Shown one piece after another: positions 1-7,702 of a stretch of 24,707 bases of DNA. Below the pieces are notes generated by a model. It saw only the letters and a program-made list of their open reading frames with translations. It searched no databases and was not told where the DNA came from. How positions within the stretch are numbered: position 1 is the first letter of the stretch; each line of letters opens with the position of its first letter. A program made the translations under genes and the position numbers. Source of the DNA: a bacterium (GTDB taxonomy: Bacteria > Bacillota_I > Bacilli_A > RF39 > UBA660); NCBI GenBank assembly GCA_019421005.1, contig JAHZGA010000015.1, forward strand, positions 1 through 24,707. Reading direction: 5' to 3'.

Positions 1-54
1 TACTATAATATTACCTTCACTATTTTTATATATAATTAATTTGTTATCTTCCAT
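1..54 (-). CDS. RhuM-like protein, N-terminal 18 codons only
   Basis: Partial gene running off the left edge. The minus strand reads AAAGGAG, then an ATG at 54-52 that opens MEDNKLIIYKNSEGNIIV without a stop up to base 1. From memory, this opening (IIYKN-x-x-x-N-I-x-V) resembles the start of RhuM/virulence-associated proteins of Bacillota. An ATG nine bases upstream (63-61) is too close to the ribosome site to be preferred. Only 18 residues are visible, so the family call is tentative; that a gene starts here is better supported by the ribosome site and the upstream extended -10. Confidence 0.5.
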   Translation of the reverse strand, partial: MEDNKLIIYKNSEGNIIV

Positions 55-156
55 CAATACTCTCATCTCCTTTAGTTTTTCATAACTCTCGCATATTAAA
101 TTTTTTATAAAAAATACCTTTCTATTAATTTTTCTTTTAAGTTTTAAATCTATTAC

Positions 157-165
157 ATTATACCA
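157..165 (-). promoter_or_regulatory. Extended -10 promoter for the left-edge gene
   Basis: The minus strand reads TGGTATAAT, an extended -10 element, about 100 bases before the start of the left-edge gene. There is no good -35 hexamer 17 bases upstream, as expected for extended -10 promoters. The predicted leader is about 95 bases long and A/T-rich. Confidence 0.45.
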
Positions 166-188
166 TAATTTCTTATATTTTCTAACAT

Positions 189-222
189 AAAAAAAGTAGA
201 TAATAAACTATCTTCTTTTTTT
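189..222 (-). terminator. Terminator after the transglutaminase-like gene
   Basis: Seven A, then G-T-AGATA, a six-base loop, TATCT-T-C and seven T: a stem of 13 pairs with one T/T mismatch. The flanking A and T runs make it usable on both strands. It lies 35 bases beyond the stop of the gene ending at 257. Confidence 0.75.
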
Positions 223-256
223 ATTAAATTCACACACAATATTAAATTAACTTTTT

Positions 257-1351
257 TTATTTTTTTCTTATAAATGATTTATATAAAGGTTCTTTTCTAT
301 AACTCATTCTTGATTGATAATTTATTTCTCCATAATCTTCTTTAGACAATACACCATTATTATAAGAATATAATGTATTTTCCCGAGGAATATGATGACC
401 TATTTGATTTGCAGTTTTTTCTCCAAATAGTAAATATTTTTTTGAAAAAGATAAAGTTATTAAAGCGCTTTCATGCGGATTTTCACTTCTTGTGATACAC
501 CAAGTATTATCAAAATAATAATATTTTCCATCAATTAGTATTCTATTCCATGCATGATCATATCCCCTTATTGCCTCTACTTCTTCATTGATATATGGAT
601 TATTTAATAACATCATTGATAAAGCTGCAATACCTTCACAAACGCCATATTGCTTATTCAAAATTGTTTCCACACAACCGTTTTTTAAATCACTTATAGT
701 TTCAAAATCCGGTGTTATAAATGTTCCGCGAGTTGTTTCGGATTCATAATTATCTATAAATTGGGTTCTACTTTGAATAAAATCAGATATTAATCCAACA
801 TTATCAACAGCTGTTTGACAATTTTGATTTGCCAAATTTTTAATGGTCTTAAGTATTTTAATTAAATCTTTTTTTTCTACAAATTTATTACTATTGGAAC
901 TACTGCCGCAATAAATCATTCCACCAAAATCATTTATTTTACTTGAATATGAATAAGTTTGTACTTTATCTCCAAATTTAATTCCCCATGGCAAATATTT
1001 TAATGGCACTATTAAATCTATATGCTTTAATTGGGTTAAATCAATATTCTCCCTACTTATTCGTAATCCATCTTCTAATAAATAGACACTATTAGCAATT
1101 GTTTCTTTAGTAAATTTATCTAAAAATTGTACAGTTTCAAAATCTTTACAATTGATATCAATTGCCTTGTTTTTTAAAATATTTTCTAAATAACTCATAC
1201 TTAAACTTAAATCATCTTTAGAAATTGTTACAGAATATATATCTTCTATTCGTATTTGGTTATTTTCTAATAAATCTGCGTATTTAAAATGTTTTGGTTG
1301 TTGTTCAATTTTATATTGCCTTTTTGGTGGCAGTGGTGTCTTTGCTTCCAT
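257..1351 (-). CDS. Transglutaminase-like cysteine peptidase-fold protein
   Basis: A 364-aa protein with a C-terminal transglutaminase-like domain. The triad is visible as Cys238 (YGVCEG), His266 (GYDHAWN) and Asp281 (YYFDNTW), the usual order and spacing for this superfamily. The motif FGEKTANQIGHH follows, as in bacterial transglutaminase-like proteins. There is no signal peptide or membrane segment, so the product is probably cytoplasmic. The N-terminal 200 residues match nothing I know. The start at 1351 is supported by AAGAGGTG eight bases upstream and a good promoter. The gene appears monocistronic, with its own promoter and terminator. Substrate unknown; the family includes proteases, peptide N-glycanases and cross-linking enzymes. 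Confidence 0.75.
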   Translation of the reverse strand: MEAKTPLPPKRQYKIEQQPKHFKYADLLENNQIRIEDIYSVTISKDDLSLSMSYLENILKNKAIDINCKDFETVQFLDKFTKETIANSVYLLEDGLRISRENIDLTQLKHIDLIVPLKYLPWGIKFGDKVQTYSYSSKINDFGGMIYCGSSSNSNKFVEKKDLIKILKTIKNLANQNCQTAVDNVGLISDFIQSRTQFIDNYESETTRGTFITPDFETISDLKNGCVETILNKQYGVCEGIAALSMMLLNNPYINEEVEAIRGYDHAWNRILIDGKYYYFDNTWCITRSENPHESALITLSFSKKYLLFGEKTANQIGHHIPRENTLYSYNNGVLSKEDYGEINYQSRMSYRKEPLYKSFIRKK

Positions 1352-1378
1352 GAAAATTCACCTCTTTTCGAGTTTAAT

Positions 1379-1407
1379 ATTTTACAATATTATTATTCAA
1401 ATGTCAA
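1379..1407 (-). promoter_or_regulatory. SigA-type promoter of the transglutaminase-like gene
   Basis: The minus strand has TTGACA (1407-1402), a 17-base spacer and TAAAAT (1384-1379), near consensus for the housekeeping sigma factor. It lies 28 bases before the ATG at 1351, giving a short leader that carries AAGAGGTG. Confidence 0.8.
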
Positions 1408-1463
1408 ATTTTCAATCATTACTATATCTTTTTATCATTTTTTAATAAATGCTTTCTTACTAA

Positions 1464-2438
1464 TTATTTTATTTCTTCTTTAGTTTTAAACATTACATAA
1501 TGAAATTCTTTTTCATAGTCATGAATAAATCCCAGTTTTTTATATAGATTTCCTACTGGATTTTGTTTAAAATATTGAATATGTAAATCTTGATTTTTAT
1601 GCAATTTCATAATATCTTTTAAAACTTGTGTTCCTATACCTTTTCTCTGATATTCAGGAATAATACAAATATTCTCTATTTTATAACTTCCATCTTCTAA
1701 AGTTTTTCCATTATAAAATCCAATATCTACACCATTTAATTGTATTATCCATGTATCGTCTTTTACATTATTAATAAAGTTATTAAATAATTCTCTTTGA
1801 GTTTCTTCATTCCAAGTACCCCAACACTCTTCAACATACTTTTTATAAGCTTCTTTTTTTACTTGATAAATAAATTCATTATAATTATGATATTCATTTT
1901 CTATATAAGGACGCATATTATATTGATTTAAATCAACATTATTGTTACTAATTTTTGGATATTTTTCCATTTTATATTGACCTTCACAGTTCACAATATG
2001 TCCTATAACTTCATCGGTTTCTTTAAATCCGAACCCCATATGTTTATAAAATTCTACTGCTGTTATACTAGCTGGTATTTCAACTCTATCAGCTCTTTTA
2101 TAATATTCATCTTGTTCAAGAGTTTCTATTATTTTTCTGCCTAATCCTTTTCCTTTATAATCAGGAGCTCTAAAAATAGTAAAAAAAGAACTTTCTGTTA
2201 AACTATGCCAATAAGGTCCAATCATTCCAACACCAACAATTTTGTTTTTATCTAAAAAACTATAAACATGAAACTGTTTAGCTCTTTTTCTTATTAATTC
2301 TTCATTTTGTTCATCAATTAAATATTTAATTTTTTGCTCACTATAATCTTTAATATTTTCAGTTAAAATATCTTTTCTAATCACTTCACAAATTTGTTTT
2401 TCATCGCCAAGTTTAAATCTTCGTACAACATAATCCAT
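1464..2438 (-). CDS. Tandem GNAT N-acetyltransferase (two domains)
   Basis: A 324-aa protein with two consecutive GNAT folds. The first (about 1-155) has the acetyl-CoA loop in PDYKGKGLGRKII and a closing helix AVEFYKHMGFGF. The second (about 170-315) has PEYQRKGIGTQVL and GNLYKKLGFIHDYE. Single GNATs are about 150 aa, so this is a fusion. The second domain resembles the small stand-alone GNATs that end in a short-strand aromatic segment. Substrate unknown. It is the last gene of the operon starting at 3924, 36 bases after the 65-aa gene, with GAAAGAG before the ATG. I see no clear terminator after its stop. Confidence 0.85.
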   Translation of the reverse strand: MDYVVRRFKLGDEKQICEVIRKDILTENIKDYSEQKIKYLIDEQNEELIRKRAKQFHVYSFLDKNKIVGVGMIGPYWHSLTESSFFTIFRAPDYKGKGLGRKIIETLEQDEYYKRADRVEIPASITAVEFYKHMGFGFKETDEVIGHIVNCEGQYKMEKYPKISNNNVDLNQYNMRPYIENEYHNYNEFIYQVKKEAYKKYVEECWGTWNEETQRELFNNFINNVKDDTWIIQLNGVDIGFYNGKTLEDGSYKIENICIIPEYQRKGIGTQVLKDIMKLHKNQDLHIQYFKQNPVGNLYKKLGFIHDYEKEFHYVMFKTKEEIK

Positions 2439-2474
2439 ATATAATCATCTCTTTCAAATTACTATTTTTATCAA

Positions 2475-2672
2475 TTATAATTTACTAATAAATATTGTTT
2501 TTTCTTTCATTGATATCTTACTTACCTCATATCCATAACTTTTTAATTCTTTTTTATAAGTTAAAAAGGAATGATCTATATTAAATCCTAAAATATTTTT
2601 AATTTCTTCATAAGTTAATTTATAACTTTTATTTTCCTTTATATAATTCCATAATGGTTCATATTTACTCAT
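2475..2672 (-). CDS. Small conserved protein, function unknown
   Basis: A 65-aa protein preceded by AGGAGG five bases before the ATG, so it is surely translated. The sequence runs from YEPLWNYIKEN through TYEEIKNILGFNIDHSFLTYKKEL to ISMKEKTIFISKL: a short helix-turn pattern followed by beta strand. From memory it resembles small Bacillota proteins with a PLxxYL ... FEEIExILG pattern of unknown function (DUF7662-like). It sits 15 bases after the TraX-like gene and before the double GNAT, so the four genes are probably one transcript. There is no membrane segment and no cysteine. Confidence 0.7.
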   Translation of the reverse strand: MSKYEPLWNYIKENKSYKLTYEEIKNILGFNIDHSFLTYKKELKSYGYEVSKISMKEKTIFISKL

Positions 2673-2687
2673 TTAATTCCTCCTATA

Positions 2688-3434
2688 TTAATTAAATAAT
2701 AATGGTATATTTCCATAAATAGCAATTCTTAATATTCCAATTACTATTAAATGGGCTGGATAATATATATAGAAAAACCATTTCATATATTTTAAATTTC
2801 CTTTTTTCCCATTATACATTTTTAGAATTGGTGCAGCTAAAAGTGAAAATAGTACTAATACGCCATAGGTTTTATTAACAAATATAAATGATACTAAACC
2901 ATAAACTGCTAGCCAAAACTCCATATTTATCATTTGTCGCTTTAAATTTCCTCTATGCGGATACATTGTAACTATAGCCATAACAGCTATAGAACTAAAA
3001 TCAGCGCTTAAAGTTATTAAACAAATAATTAAAAGTAAACAGACTTTTTGATATTGTTTAAGTTTATTATTTCCATAAACAATATAAAGAGCGACAGTGG
3101 CAAAAGCAAGTGAAAACATAATACTCGTTTGATTAAATATTTCGCCATTAACAAAAGGAATATAATTTATACCAAATGCAAAACAATAGGCAAAATGAGA
3201 AATAAAAGCAAAGAAAAATAATCTTGCAATATATTTTTTTAAATTTTTAGTATAATAAAAACCTTCACATATGAAGAAAAACATTATTGGTGCTGTTAAT
3301 CTTCCGATTATATGTAAAAAATTTGATACAATATTATTAGGCATACCTGGATATAATAAGTCAGCTATATGGTCAATTGTCATTGCTAGAATGGCAATAA
3401 TTTTTAAACTATCTGCATTTAATTTTTTAAACAT
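2688..3434 (-). CDS. TraX-family multi-pass membrane protein
   Basis: A 248-aa hydrophobic protein with about seven to eight membrane segments. The N-terminal pattern LNADSLKIIAILAMTIDHIAD and IGRLTAPIMFFFICEGFYYT is typical of the TraX family (named for F-pilin acetylation; also acyltransferase-like proteins in Bacillota chromosomes). Chromosomal copies may acylate an envelope molecule; the acceptor is unknown. The ATG lies one base after the stop of the PrdX gene and has no Shine-Dalgarno sequence of its own, so it probably relies on translational coupling. No conjugation genes are nearby, so a role in pilin modification is not suggested by context. Confidence 0.85.
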   Translation of the reverse strand: MFKKLNADSLKIIAILAMTIDHIADLLYPGMPNNIVSNFLHIIGRLTAPIMFFFICEGFYYTKNLKKYIARLFFFAFISHFAYCFAFGINYIPFVNGEIFNQTSIMFSLAFATVALYIVYGNNKLKQYQKVCLLLIICLITLSADFSSIAVMAIVTMYPHRGNLKRQMINMEFWLAVYGLVSFIFVNKTYGVLVLFSLLAAPILKMYNGKKGNLKYMKWFFYIYYPAHLIVIGILRIAIYGNIPLLFN

Positions 3435-3435
3435 C

Positions 3436-3924
3436 TTAAATTTCTACAATATTAACTATATTGCCATGTTCCTTTATTATATTAATTAAATCATTAGTTT
3501 TTAACCATATTGTAGCAGTATTATCATTAGGATGAACACCTATAATAGAATTGTTTTTGGTAAAATAATCATCAATATAAAAAATAATTTTCTTTTCTTT
3601 ATCGTTTAACAGTCCAAGAGGTGTAACAGAACCAGGTGTTAAATTAATCATTTCTTTTAAATCATTAGTTGATGCAAAACTTAAATGGCGAGTATTATTT
3701 TGTTGTTTAAATTTTTTTAAATCTATTTTTTTACTTCCTTTTATAGTTATTAGATAATAATTTCTTTTTTTATCATCACGAACAAATATGTTTTTAGCAT
3801 TACTTTCTGGATAAGGAAGATTAATTTCATTAAGTTCTTCCATATTGAAAACTGCTTTATGTTCTGTTATTTCAAACCAAATATTTTTAGCTTTTATATA
3901 ATTATATATATCACTTTTATTCAA
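3436..3924 (-). CDS. PrdX/ProX-like prolyl-tRNA deacylase (YbaK fold)
   Basis: A 162-aa protein of the YbaK/ProRS INS-like family. Hallmarks are KNIFVRDDKKRNYYLITI, a lysine-rich KGSKKIDLKKF, LSFASTNDL, PGSVTPLGLLND, FYIDDYF and HPNDNTATIWL, the order seen in free-standing PrdX. Known members hydrolyse mischarged Ala-tRNA(Pro) in trans where ProRS lacks its editing insertion. The length is normal. It is the first gene of the prdX-traX-65aa-GNAT operon, with a strong promoter upstream and GTGGTGG before the ATG. Confidence 0.9.
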   Translation of the reverse strand: MNKSDIYNYIKAKNIWFEITEHKAVFNMEELNEINLPYPESNAKNIFVRDDKKRNYYLITIKGSKKIDLKKFKQQNNTRHLSFASTNDLKEMINLTPGSVTPLGLLNDKEKKIIFYIDDYFTKNNSIIGVHPNDNTATIWLKTNDLINIIKEHGNIVNIVEI

Positions 3925-3951
3925 AATTCCACCACTTTCTAGTATAGTGTT

Positions 3952-3980
3952 ATTATATCATGTATACATTAAGTTGTAAA
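3952..3980 (-). promoter_or_regulatory. Promoter of the prdX-traX-GNAT operon
   Basis: TTTACA (3980-3975), a 17-base spacer ending in TGA, and TATAAT (3957-3952) on the minus strand: near-consensus housekeeping promoter with an extended -10. It is 28 bases before the ATG at 3924. Confidence 0.8.
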
Positions 3981-4064
3981 TTAATGAAAGAAATTTATAA
4001 AAAACACTTGTAAAAATTTAGAAAGTTACATTTAAAATATGAATAAAGATTACTTATACAATAT

Positions 4065-4093
4065 AAAAATAACAGTTTTTTTCTGTTATTTTT
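4065..4093. terminator. Bidirectional terminator downstream of the MerR gene
   Basis: A perfect 11-bp stem, AAAAATAACAG / CTGTTATTTTT, around a seven-T loop. With flanking A and T runs it can act on either strand. By context it ends the minus-strand MerR transcript about 110 bases after the stop codon. Confidence 0.85.
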
Positions 4094-4202
4094 ATAAATA
4101 GCAATATAGTAATTAAATTTTAATTTAATTTATCATATTCTTCATCAGTAATATGTTCATACCATTCATTTGAAGTATCATTCCTAATACTCTTTACATT
4201 TT
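4094..4202 (-). pseudogene. Possible frameshifted tail of the MerR gene
   Basis: Immediately after the MerR stop (TAA at 4205-4203), a different minus-strand frame is open with coding-like content, including SNEWYEHITDEEYDKLN before a TAA. It has no ATG/GTG/TTG start with a ribosome site and sits between the MerR gene and its terminator. It may be the lost C-terminal end of the MerR protein (one frameshift) or the remnant of a deleted target gene. The 126-aa MerR is already near normal length, so this is only a suggestion. Confidence 0.3.
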
Positions 4203-4583
4203 TTAAATCTCGGTAAAATCTTTTCTTTTTCCTGTTTCTATTTCTTGATATAGTTTAATTTTAAGATCTAATTTTTTTATTGTTTCATTAATGTTTTTTT
4301 GCTTTTGTAATAGCTTTTTCTTTTGTTCTTCTAATAATTTTTTTCTTTGTTTTACTGTACTTTTTCCACGTTCTAATAAATTCATATATGTTATTAAGGC
4401 CTCTATTTCTACACCAGCATTTCTCATACATTTTATAAATTCTATTTTTTTACAGGAAGCATCATCATAATTTCTAATATTATTTTTATTACGTGGAACA
4501 TTGGAAAGTAGACCTATTTTTTCATAGTATCTTAAAGTATCTGCTGTTATATCATATTTCATACTAACATCTTTTATAAACAT
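4203..4583 (-). CDS. MerR-family transcriptional regulator (AdhR/YyaN-like)
   Basis: A 126-aa regulator. Residues 1-70 form the MerR winged helix: FIKDVSMKYDITADTLRYYEKIGLL, then RNYDDASCKKIEFIKCMRNAGV. Residues 70-125 form a long basic dimerisation coiled coil. Cys52 (FIKCMR) is at the position of the sensing cysteine of Bacillus AdhR, which responds to aldehydes; Cys44 is also present. The metal-binding C-terminal cysteines of MerR/CueR are absent, so a reactive carbonyl or redox signal is more likely (inference). The start at 4583 has TAGGAGG six bases upstream. The promoter has the MerR architecture, implying autoregulation. No intact target gene lies downstream. Confidence 0.9.
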   Translation of the reverse strand: MFIKDVSMKYDITADTLRYYEKIGLLSNVPRNKNNIRNYDDASCKKIEFIKCMRNAGVEIEALITYMNLLERGKSTVKQRKKLLEEQKKKLLQKQKNINETIKKLDLKIKLYQEIETGKRKDFTEI

Positions 4584-4596
4584 ATTTACCTCCTAT

Positions 4597-4627
4597 AATA
4601 TATCACTTGAAGTTAACTCCAAGTCAA
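4597..4627 (-). promoter_or_regulatory. MerR-type promoter with 19-bp spacer and operator dyad
   Basis: TTGACT (4627-4622), a 19-base spacer and TATATT (4602-4597) on the minus strand. The spacer holds a 20-base dyad at 4605-4624, ACTTGGAGTT / AACTTCAAGT on the minus strand, with one mismatched pair. A 19-bp spacer with an ACTTGAAGT-type dyad is the classic target of MerR regulators that untwist promoter DNA. The regulator gene begins 13 bases downstream. Confidence 0.85.
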
Positions 4628-4641
4628 GGATTTTTGATAAC

Positions 4642-4667
4642 AAAAAAAATTGAAATATCAATTTTTT
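4642..4667 (-). terminator. Terminator overlapping the stop of the coiled-coil gene
   Basis: AAAAAATTGA / TCAATTTTTT with a four-base loop, followed on the minus strand by further T. The TGA stop of the upstream gene (4660-4658) is part of the hairpin. It should end the thrS/coiled-coil transcript just before the MerR promoter. Confidence 0.75.
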
Positions 4668-5893
4668 AAATAGTAACCATATTTATCAAGTAATTTAACA
4701 ATTTTATTATGGTAAAGATTTTTATTAGAAAATTTCATTTTATAGTCATTAACCGTTTTCTTTAATTCAATATAATCATTTAAATTTAAGTTACGATTTT
4801 CTATAATTATATTTATTTTTTGAAGACGCTCTATTATATCTTTAGAAATAGTTATACTTTTCTTTTTTAATTTATTTTTATTTTCAAAATCTTCTAAATT
4901 AATAATCAATTCCATTTGATAATAATTATTTACATCATCTAAATCATTTTTAATTTTGTTTTTAAATTCATTTTCTAATTTAGTTAACTTACTTTTTAAG
5001 GTTTTAGCTTTATTTTTATTAGTTTTAGTTTGATTTAAAATAGAGTCCGCTTTTCTTTCTAAAGATTTCAAAGTATTTTCTAATTTAGTTATTTTCTTTT
5101 TATAAATTAGTTGTTTCATTAATTTATTATGATTTAAAACTTTTTCTAATTGAATATTAGTTACATCCATATTAAGATCAATATCAATGCTCTCTTTATC
5201 AAGTGATTGTAAATTATCATTTATACTTTTTAAATTATCATCTAAATCTTGATATTCTTTTTTAAAGTTTTTATATTGTTCTAAATGTTCAATTAAGAAA
5301 AATCTTTCTAATTCACTAGACATATATAAATTAATTAAACTATAAACAATTGTTGCTTCGCTTTCTTCTTTACTAATGATTTTTCCTTTTGATTGATAAG
5401 TTTTAATAGTATTTTCTAATAAGAAACCAATTATTCTTTTACAATCAATATTTTTTAAATCAAAACTTTTAAAACTTTCTTTAGTTAAAGCTTGACTAGA
5501 AAAAAATTCAACTAATACTTTTAAATCAGGTAAATTTTTATCTATAATGTCTTTTCTTTCGGTATCTTTCTTTACAATTTTTATATATTCATAAGAAATA
5601 TAATATAAAGTATTATATAATTCTTCTTCATTATCTATATTTTCGAATTGTAACATTTTTGTGAAAAAAACAATTAAAGTTTCCCTAAAAACTTCTTCTA
5701 AAAATTTACTTAAATCTCCTCCACTATAGTTATCAAAAATTAAATTATCAAGATCTTTTTTTACTATCTTGCAATATTTTAAAACCTCATTATATTGTCT
5801 ACCTAATTTAGGATTATTTCTAAAAAGTGTTTTTAGGTATTGTTTTTTTTCTAATTCTATATCATTTTCTTCTTTTACTACAACTTTTTCCAT
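4658..5893 (-). CDS. Lysine-rich coiled-coil protein, function unknown
   Basis: A 411-aa, highly charged Lys/Asn/Glu-rich protein with no signal peptide or membrane segment. Residues 1-215 are predicted mostly helical. Residues about 215-320 form a long coiled coil (YQDLDDNLKSINDNLQSLDK, LENTLKSLERKADSIL, KSKLTKLENEFKNKI). The last 90 residues are again helical. I do not recognise the family. The gene starts 17 bases after the thrS stop, with GGAG and GAGG before the ATG, and no promoter or terminator lies between. It is therefore probably co-transcribed with thrS under T-box control. Confidence 0.75.
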   Translation of the reverse strand: MEKVVVKEENDIELEKKQYLKTLFRNNPKLGRQYNEVLKYCKIVKKDLDNLIFDNYSGGDLSKFLEEVFRETLIVFFTKMLQFENIDNEEELYNTLYYISYEYIKIVKKDTERKDIIDKNLPDLKVLVEFFSSQALTKESFKSFDLKNIDCKRIIGFLLENTIKTYQSKGKIISKEESEATIVYSLINLYMSSELERFFLIEHLEQYKNFKKEYQDLDDNLKSINDNLQSLDKESIDIDLNMDVTNIQLEKVLNHNKLMKQLIYKKKITKLENTLKSLERKADSILNQTKTNKNKAKTLKSKLTKLENEFKNKIKNDLDDVNNYYQMELIINLEDFENKNKLKKKSITISKDIIERLQKINIIIENRNLNLNDYIELKKTVNDYKMKFSNKNLYHNKIVKLLDKYGYYLKN

Positions 5894-5910
5894 GATACCT
5901 CAATACTCCT

Positions 5911-7638
5911 CTATTTTTTATTTTTTATTTCTTCTACTATTATATCAAGAAATTCATCTTTTGTAACAGTTTTTGTATCATTTTGTCCAAATTTACGGAA
6001 ACTTATTAATTCGTCTTCTTTTTCTTTATCGCCTATAATCAAAGTAAAAGGTATTTTGTTTACTTGACTTTCACGCATACGATAACTTAATTTCTCTTCA
6101 CGACTATCTAATTCTACTCTTATGTTGTTGTTACGTAGAAGTTCTTTTAATTTATTAGAGTATTCTAAATGATATTCATTATTAACAGGAATAATATTTA
6201 CTTGAACAGGACTTAACCATGTTGGAAATGCACCTACATAATGTTCAATTAAAATTCCTATAAAACGTTCAATTGAACCATATATAACTCTATGCAACAT
6301 TATAGGACGTTTTTTATTACCATCAGAGTCTATATAAGTCAAATCAAATCTTTCAGGTAAATTCATATCAAGTTGAATAGTACCACATTGCCAAACTCTT
6401 CCGATTGCGTCTTTTACATGGAAATCTAATTTTGGTCCATAGAATGCTCCATCGCCTGGATTAATTTTACAATCTCTACCAGCTATTTTACATGCTCTTT
6501 TTAATGTTGCTTCGCAGTTATCCCAAGTTTCAATGCTTCCTATAAATTTATCTAATGGTCTAGTTGATAATTCTATATCATATGTTAAGTTAAATATAGT
6601 ATAAATTCGGTCAATAAATTTAATTAATCTAACAATTTCACTTTCAATTTGATCTTCTCTCATAAATATATGAGCATCATCTTGAGTAAAGTTACGAACT
6701 CTAAACAAGCCACTTAAAGCTCCACTTGCTTCATGGCGGTGAACTAAACCTAGTTCGCCAATTCTTAATGGTAATTCCTTGTAAGAATGAAGTTCATTTT
6801 TATATACTAACATCCCACCTGGACAGTTCATTGGTTTAATAGCAAATTCTTTTTCATCTATTGTTGAAGTGTACATATTTTCTTTATAATTATCCCAATG
6901 TCCTGATAATTGCCATAAATCACGGTTTAACATAATTGGAGTTTGAATAAATTTATAATCTTCTTTTGTATGTTCTTGATACCAGAAATCTTCTAAAGTT
7001 TTTCTTAATATCATTCCTTTAGGTAACCAAAATGGGAAACCTGGTCCATATTCACTGAACATAAATAATCCAAGTTCTTTTCCTAATTTACGGTGATCAC
7101 GTTTTTTAGCTTCTTCTAAAAATTCTAAATGTTTTTTTAAATCTTCTTCAGTTTCAAAGCAAACACCATATATTCTTTGTAACATTTTATTTTTAGCATC
7201 ATTTTTATAGTATGCTCCACTTACTTTTAATAGTTTAAAATGTTTTAAAACTTTAGTGCTTTCAACATGAGGTCCACGACATAAATCAACAAAATCGCCT
7301 TGTTTATAAGCTGAAATAACTCCATCTTCCATATTGTTTATTAAATCAATTTTATATGGGTCATCTTTAAACATTTCTAAAGCTTCTTCTTTAGAAATTT
7401 CCATTCTTTTAATTAATTTATTATCTTTAACGATTTTTTTCATTTCTTTAGTTATGTTTTCTAATTCTTTTTCGGTAATAACTTTATCACCTAAATCCAT
7501 ATCGTAATAAAATCCTTCGTTTATTACTGGTCCTACCCAAAATTTTGCATCAGGGTATAAGTGTTTCACTGCATGTGCGAGTAAATGAGCACAGCTATGG
7601 TTTAAAACACTTAAGTTTTCATTTTCCTTTATATTCAT
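5911..7638 (-). CDS. thrS: Threonyl-tRNA synthetase lacking the TGS domain
   Basis: Charges tRNA-Thr with threonine. The protein is 575 aa, about 60-70 shorter than typical ThrRS. The missing part is the N-terminal TGS domain: the editing-domain motif HSCAH is at residues 14-18 (73-77 in E. coli) and the editing Cys (VDLCRGPH) at 120. The editing domain (about 8-180), the class II catalytic core (KPMNCPGG, GALSGLFRVRNFTQDDAH, GAFYGPKLDF, MLHRVIYGSIERF) and the anticodon-binding domain (from about 480) are intact. The ATG at 7638 is chosen because it has AGAGAGG eight bases upstream. An in-frame extension to 7692 would lie inside the T-box terminator hairpin and is not credible. Confidence 0.97.
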   Translation of the reverse strand: MNIKENENLSVLNHSCAHLLAHAVKHLYPDAKFWVGPVINEGFYYDMDLGDKVITEKELENITKEMKKIVKDNKLIKRMEISKEEALEMFKDDPYKIDLINNMEDGVISAYKQGDFVDLCRGPHVESTKVLKHFKLLKVSGAYYKNDAKNKMLQRIYGVCFETEEDLKKHLEFLEEAKKRDHRKLGKELGLFMFSEYGPGFPFWLPKGMILRKTLEDFWYQEHTKEDYKFIQTPIMLNRDLWQLSGHWDNYKENMYTSTIDEKEFAIKPMNCPGGMLVYKNELHSYKELPLRIGELGLVHRHEASGALSGLFRVRNFTQDDAHIFMREDQIESEIVRLIKFIDRIYTIFNLTYDIELSTRPLDKFIGSIETWDNCEATLKRACKIAGRDCKINPGDGAFYGPKLDFHVKDAIGRVWQCGTIQLDMNLPERFDLTYIDSDGNKKRPIMLHRVIYGSIERFIGILIEHYVGAFPTWLSPVQVNIIPVNNEYHLEYSNKLKELLRNNNIRVELDSREEKLSYRMRESQVNKIPFTLIIGDKEKEDELISFRKFGQNDTKTVTKDEFLDIIVEEIKNKK

Positions 7639-7658
7639 AAAATCTTCCTCTCTATAAT

Positions 7659-7702
7659 AAAAAAGGATGGTATAAAGGAGTGTTAAAAACACGGTACCAT
7701 CC
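7659..7702 (-). terminator. T-box-controlled terminator
   Basis: GGATGGTA (7702-7695) pairs with TACCATCC (7672-7665), with an inner GTGT/ACAC stem, followed by six T (7664-7659). The 5' arm is part of the T-box itself, so antitermination and termination are mutually exclusive. Confidence 0.88.

Noticed and set aside
2688..3434. TraX-like gene as evidence of a conjugative plasmid
   Set aside because: Chromosomal TraX-family proteins are common in Bacillota, and no other transfer gene is present.
7639..7692. In-frame extension of thrS giving 18 more residues (MFLTLLYTILFYYREEDF)
   Set aside because: The extra codons lie within the T-box terminator hairpin and T run, have no ribosome site and do not resemble a TGS domain.
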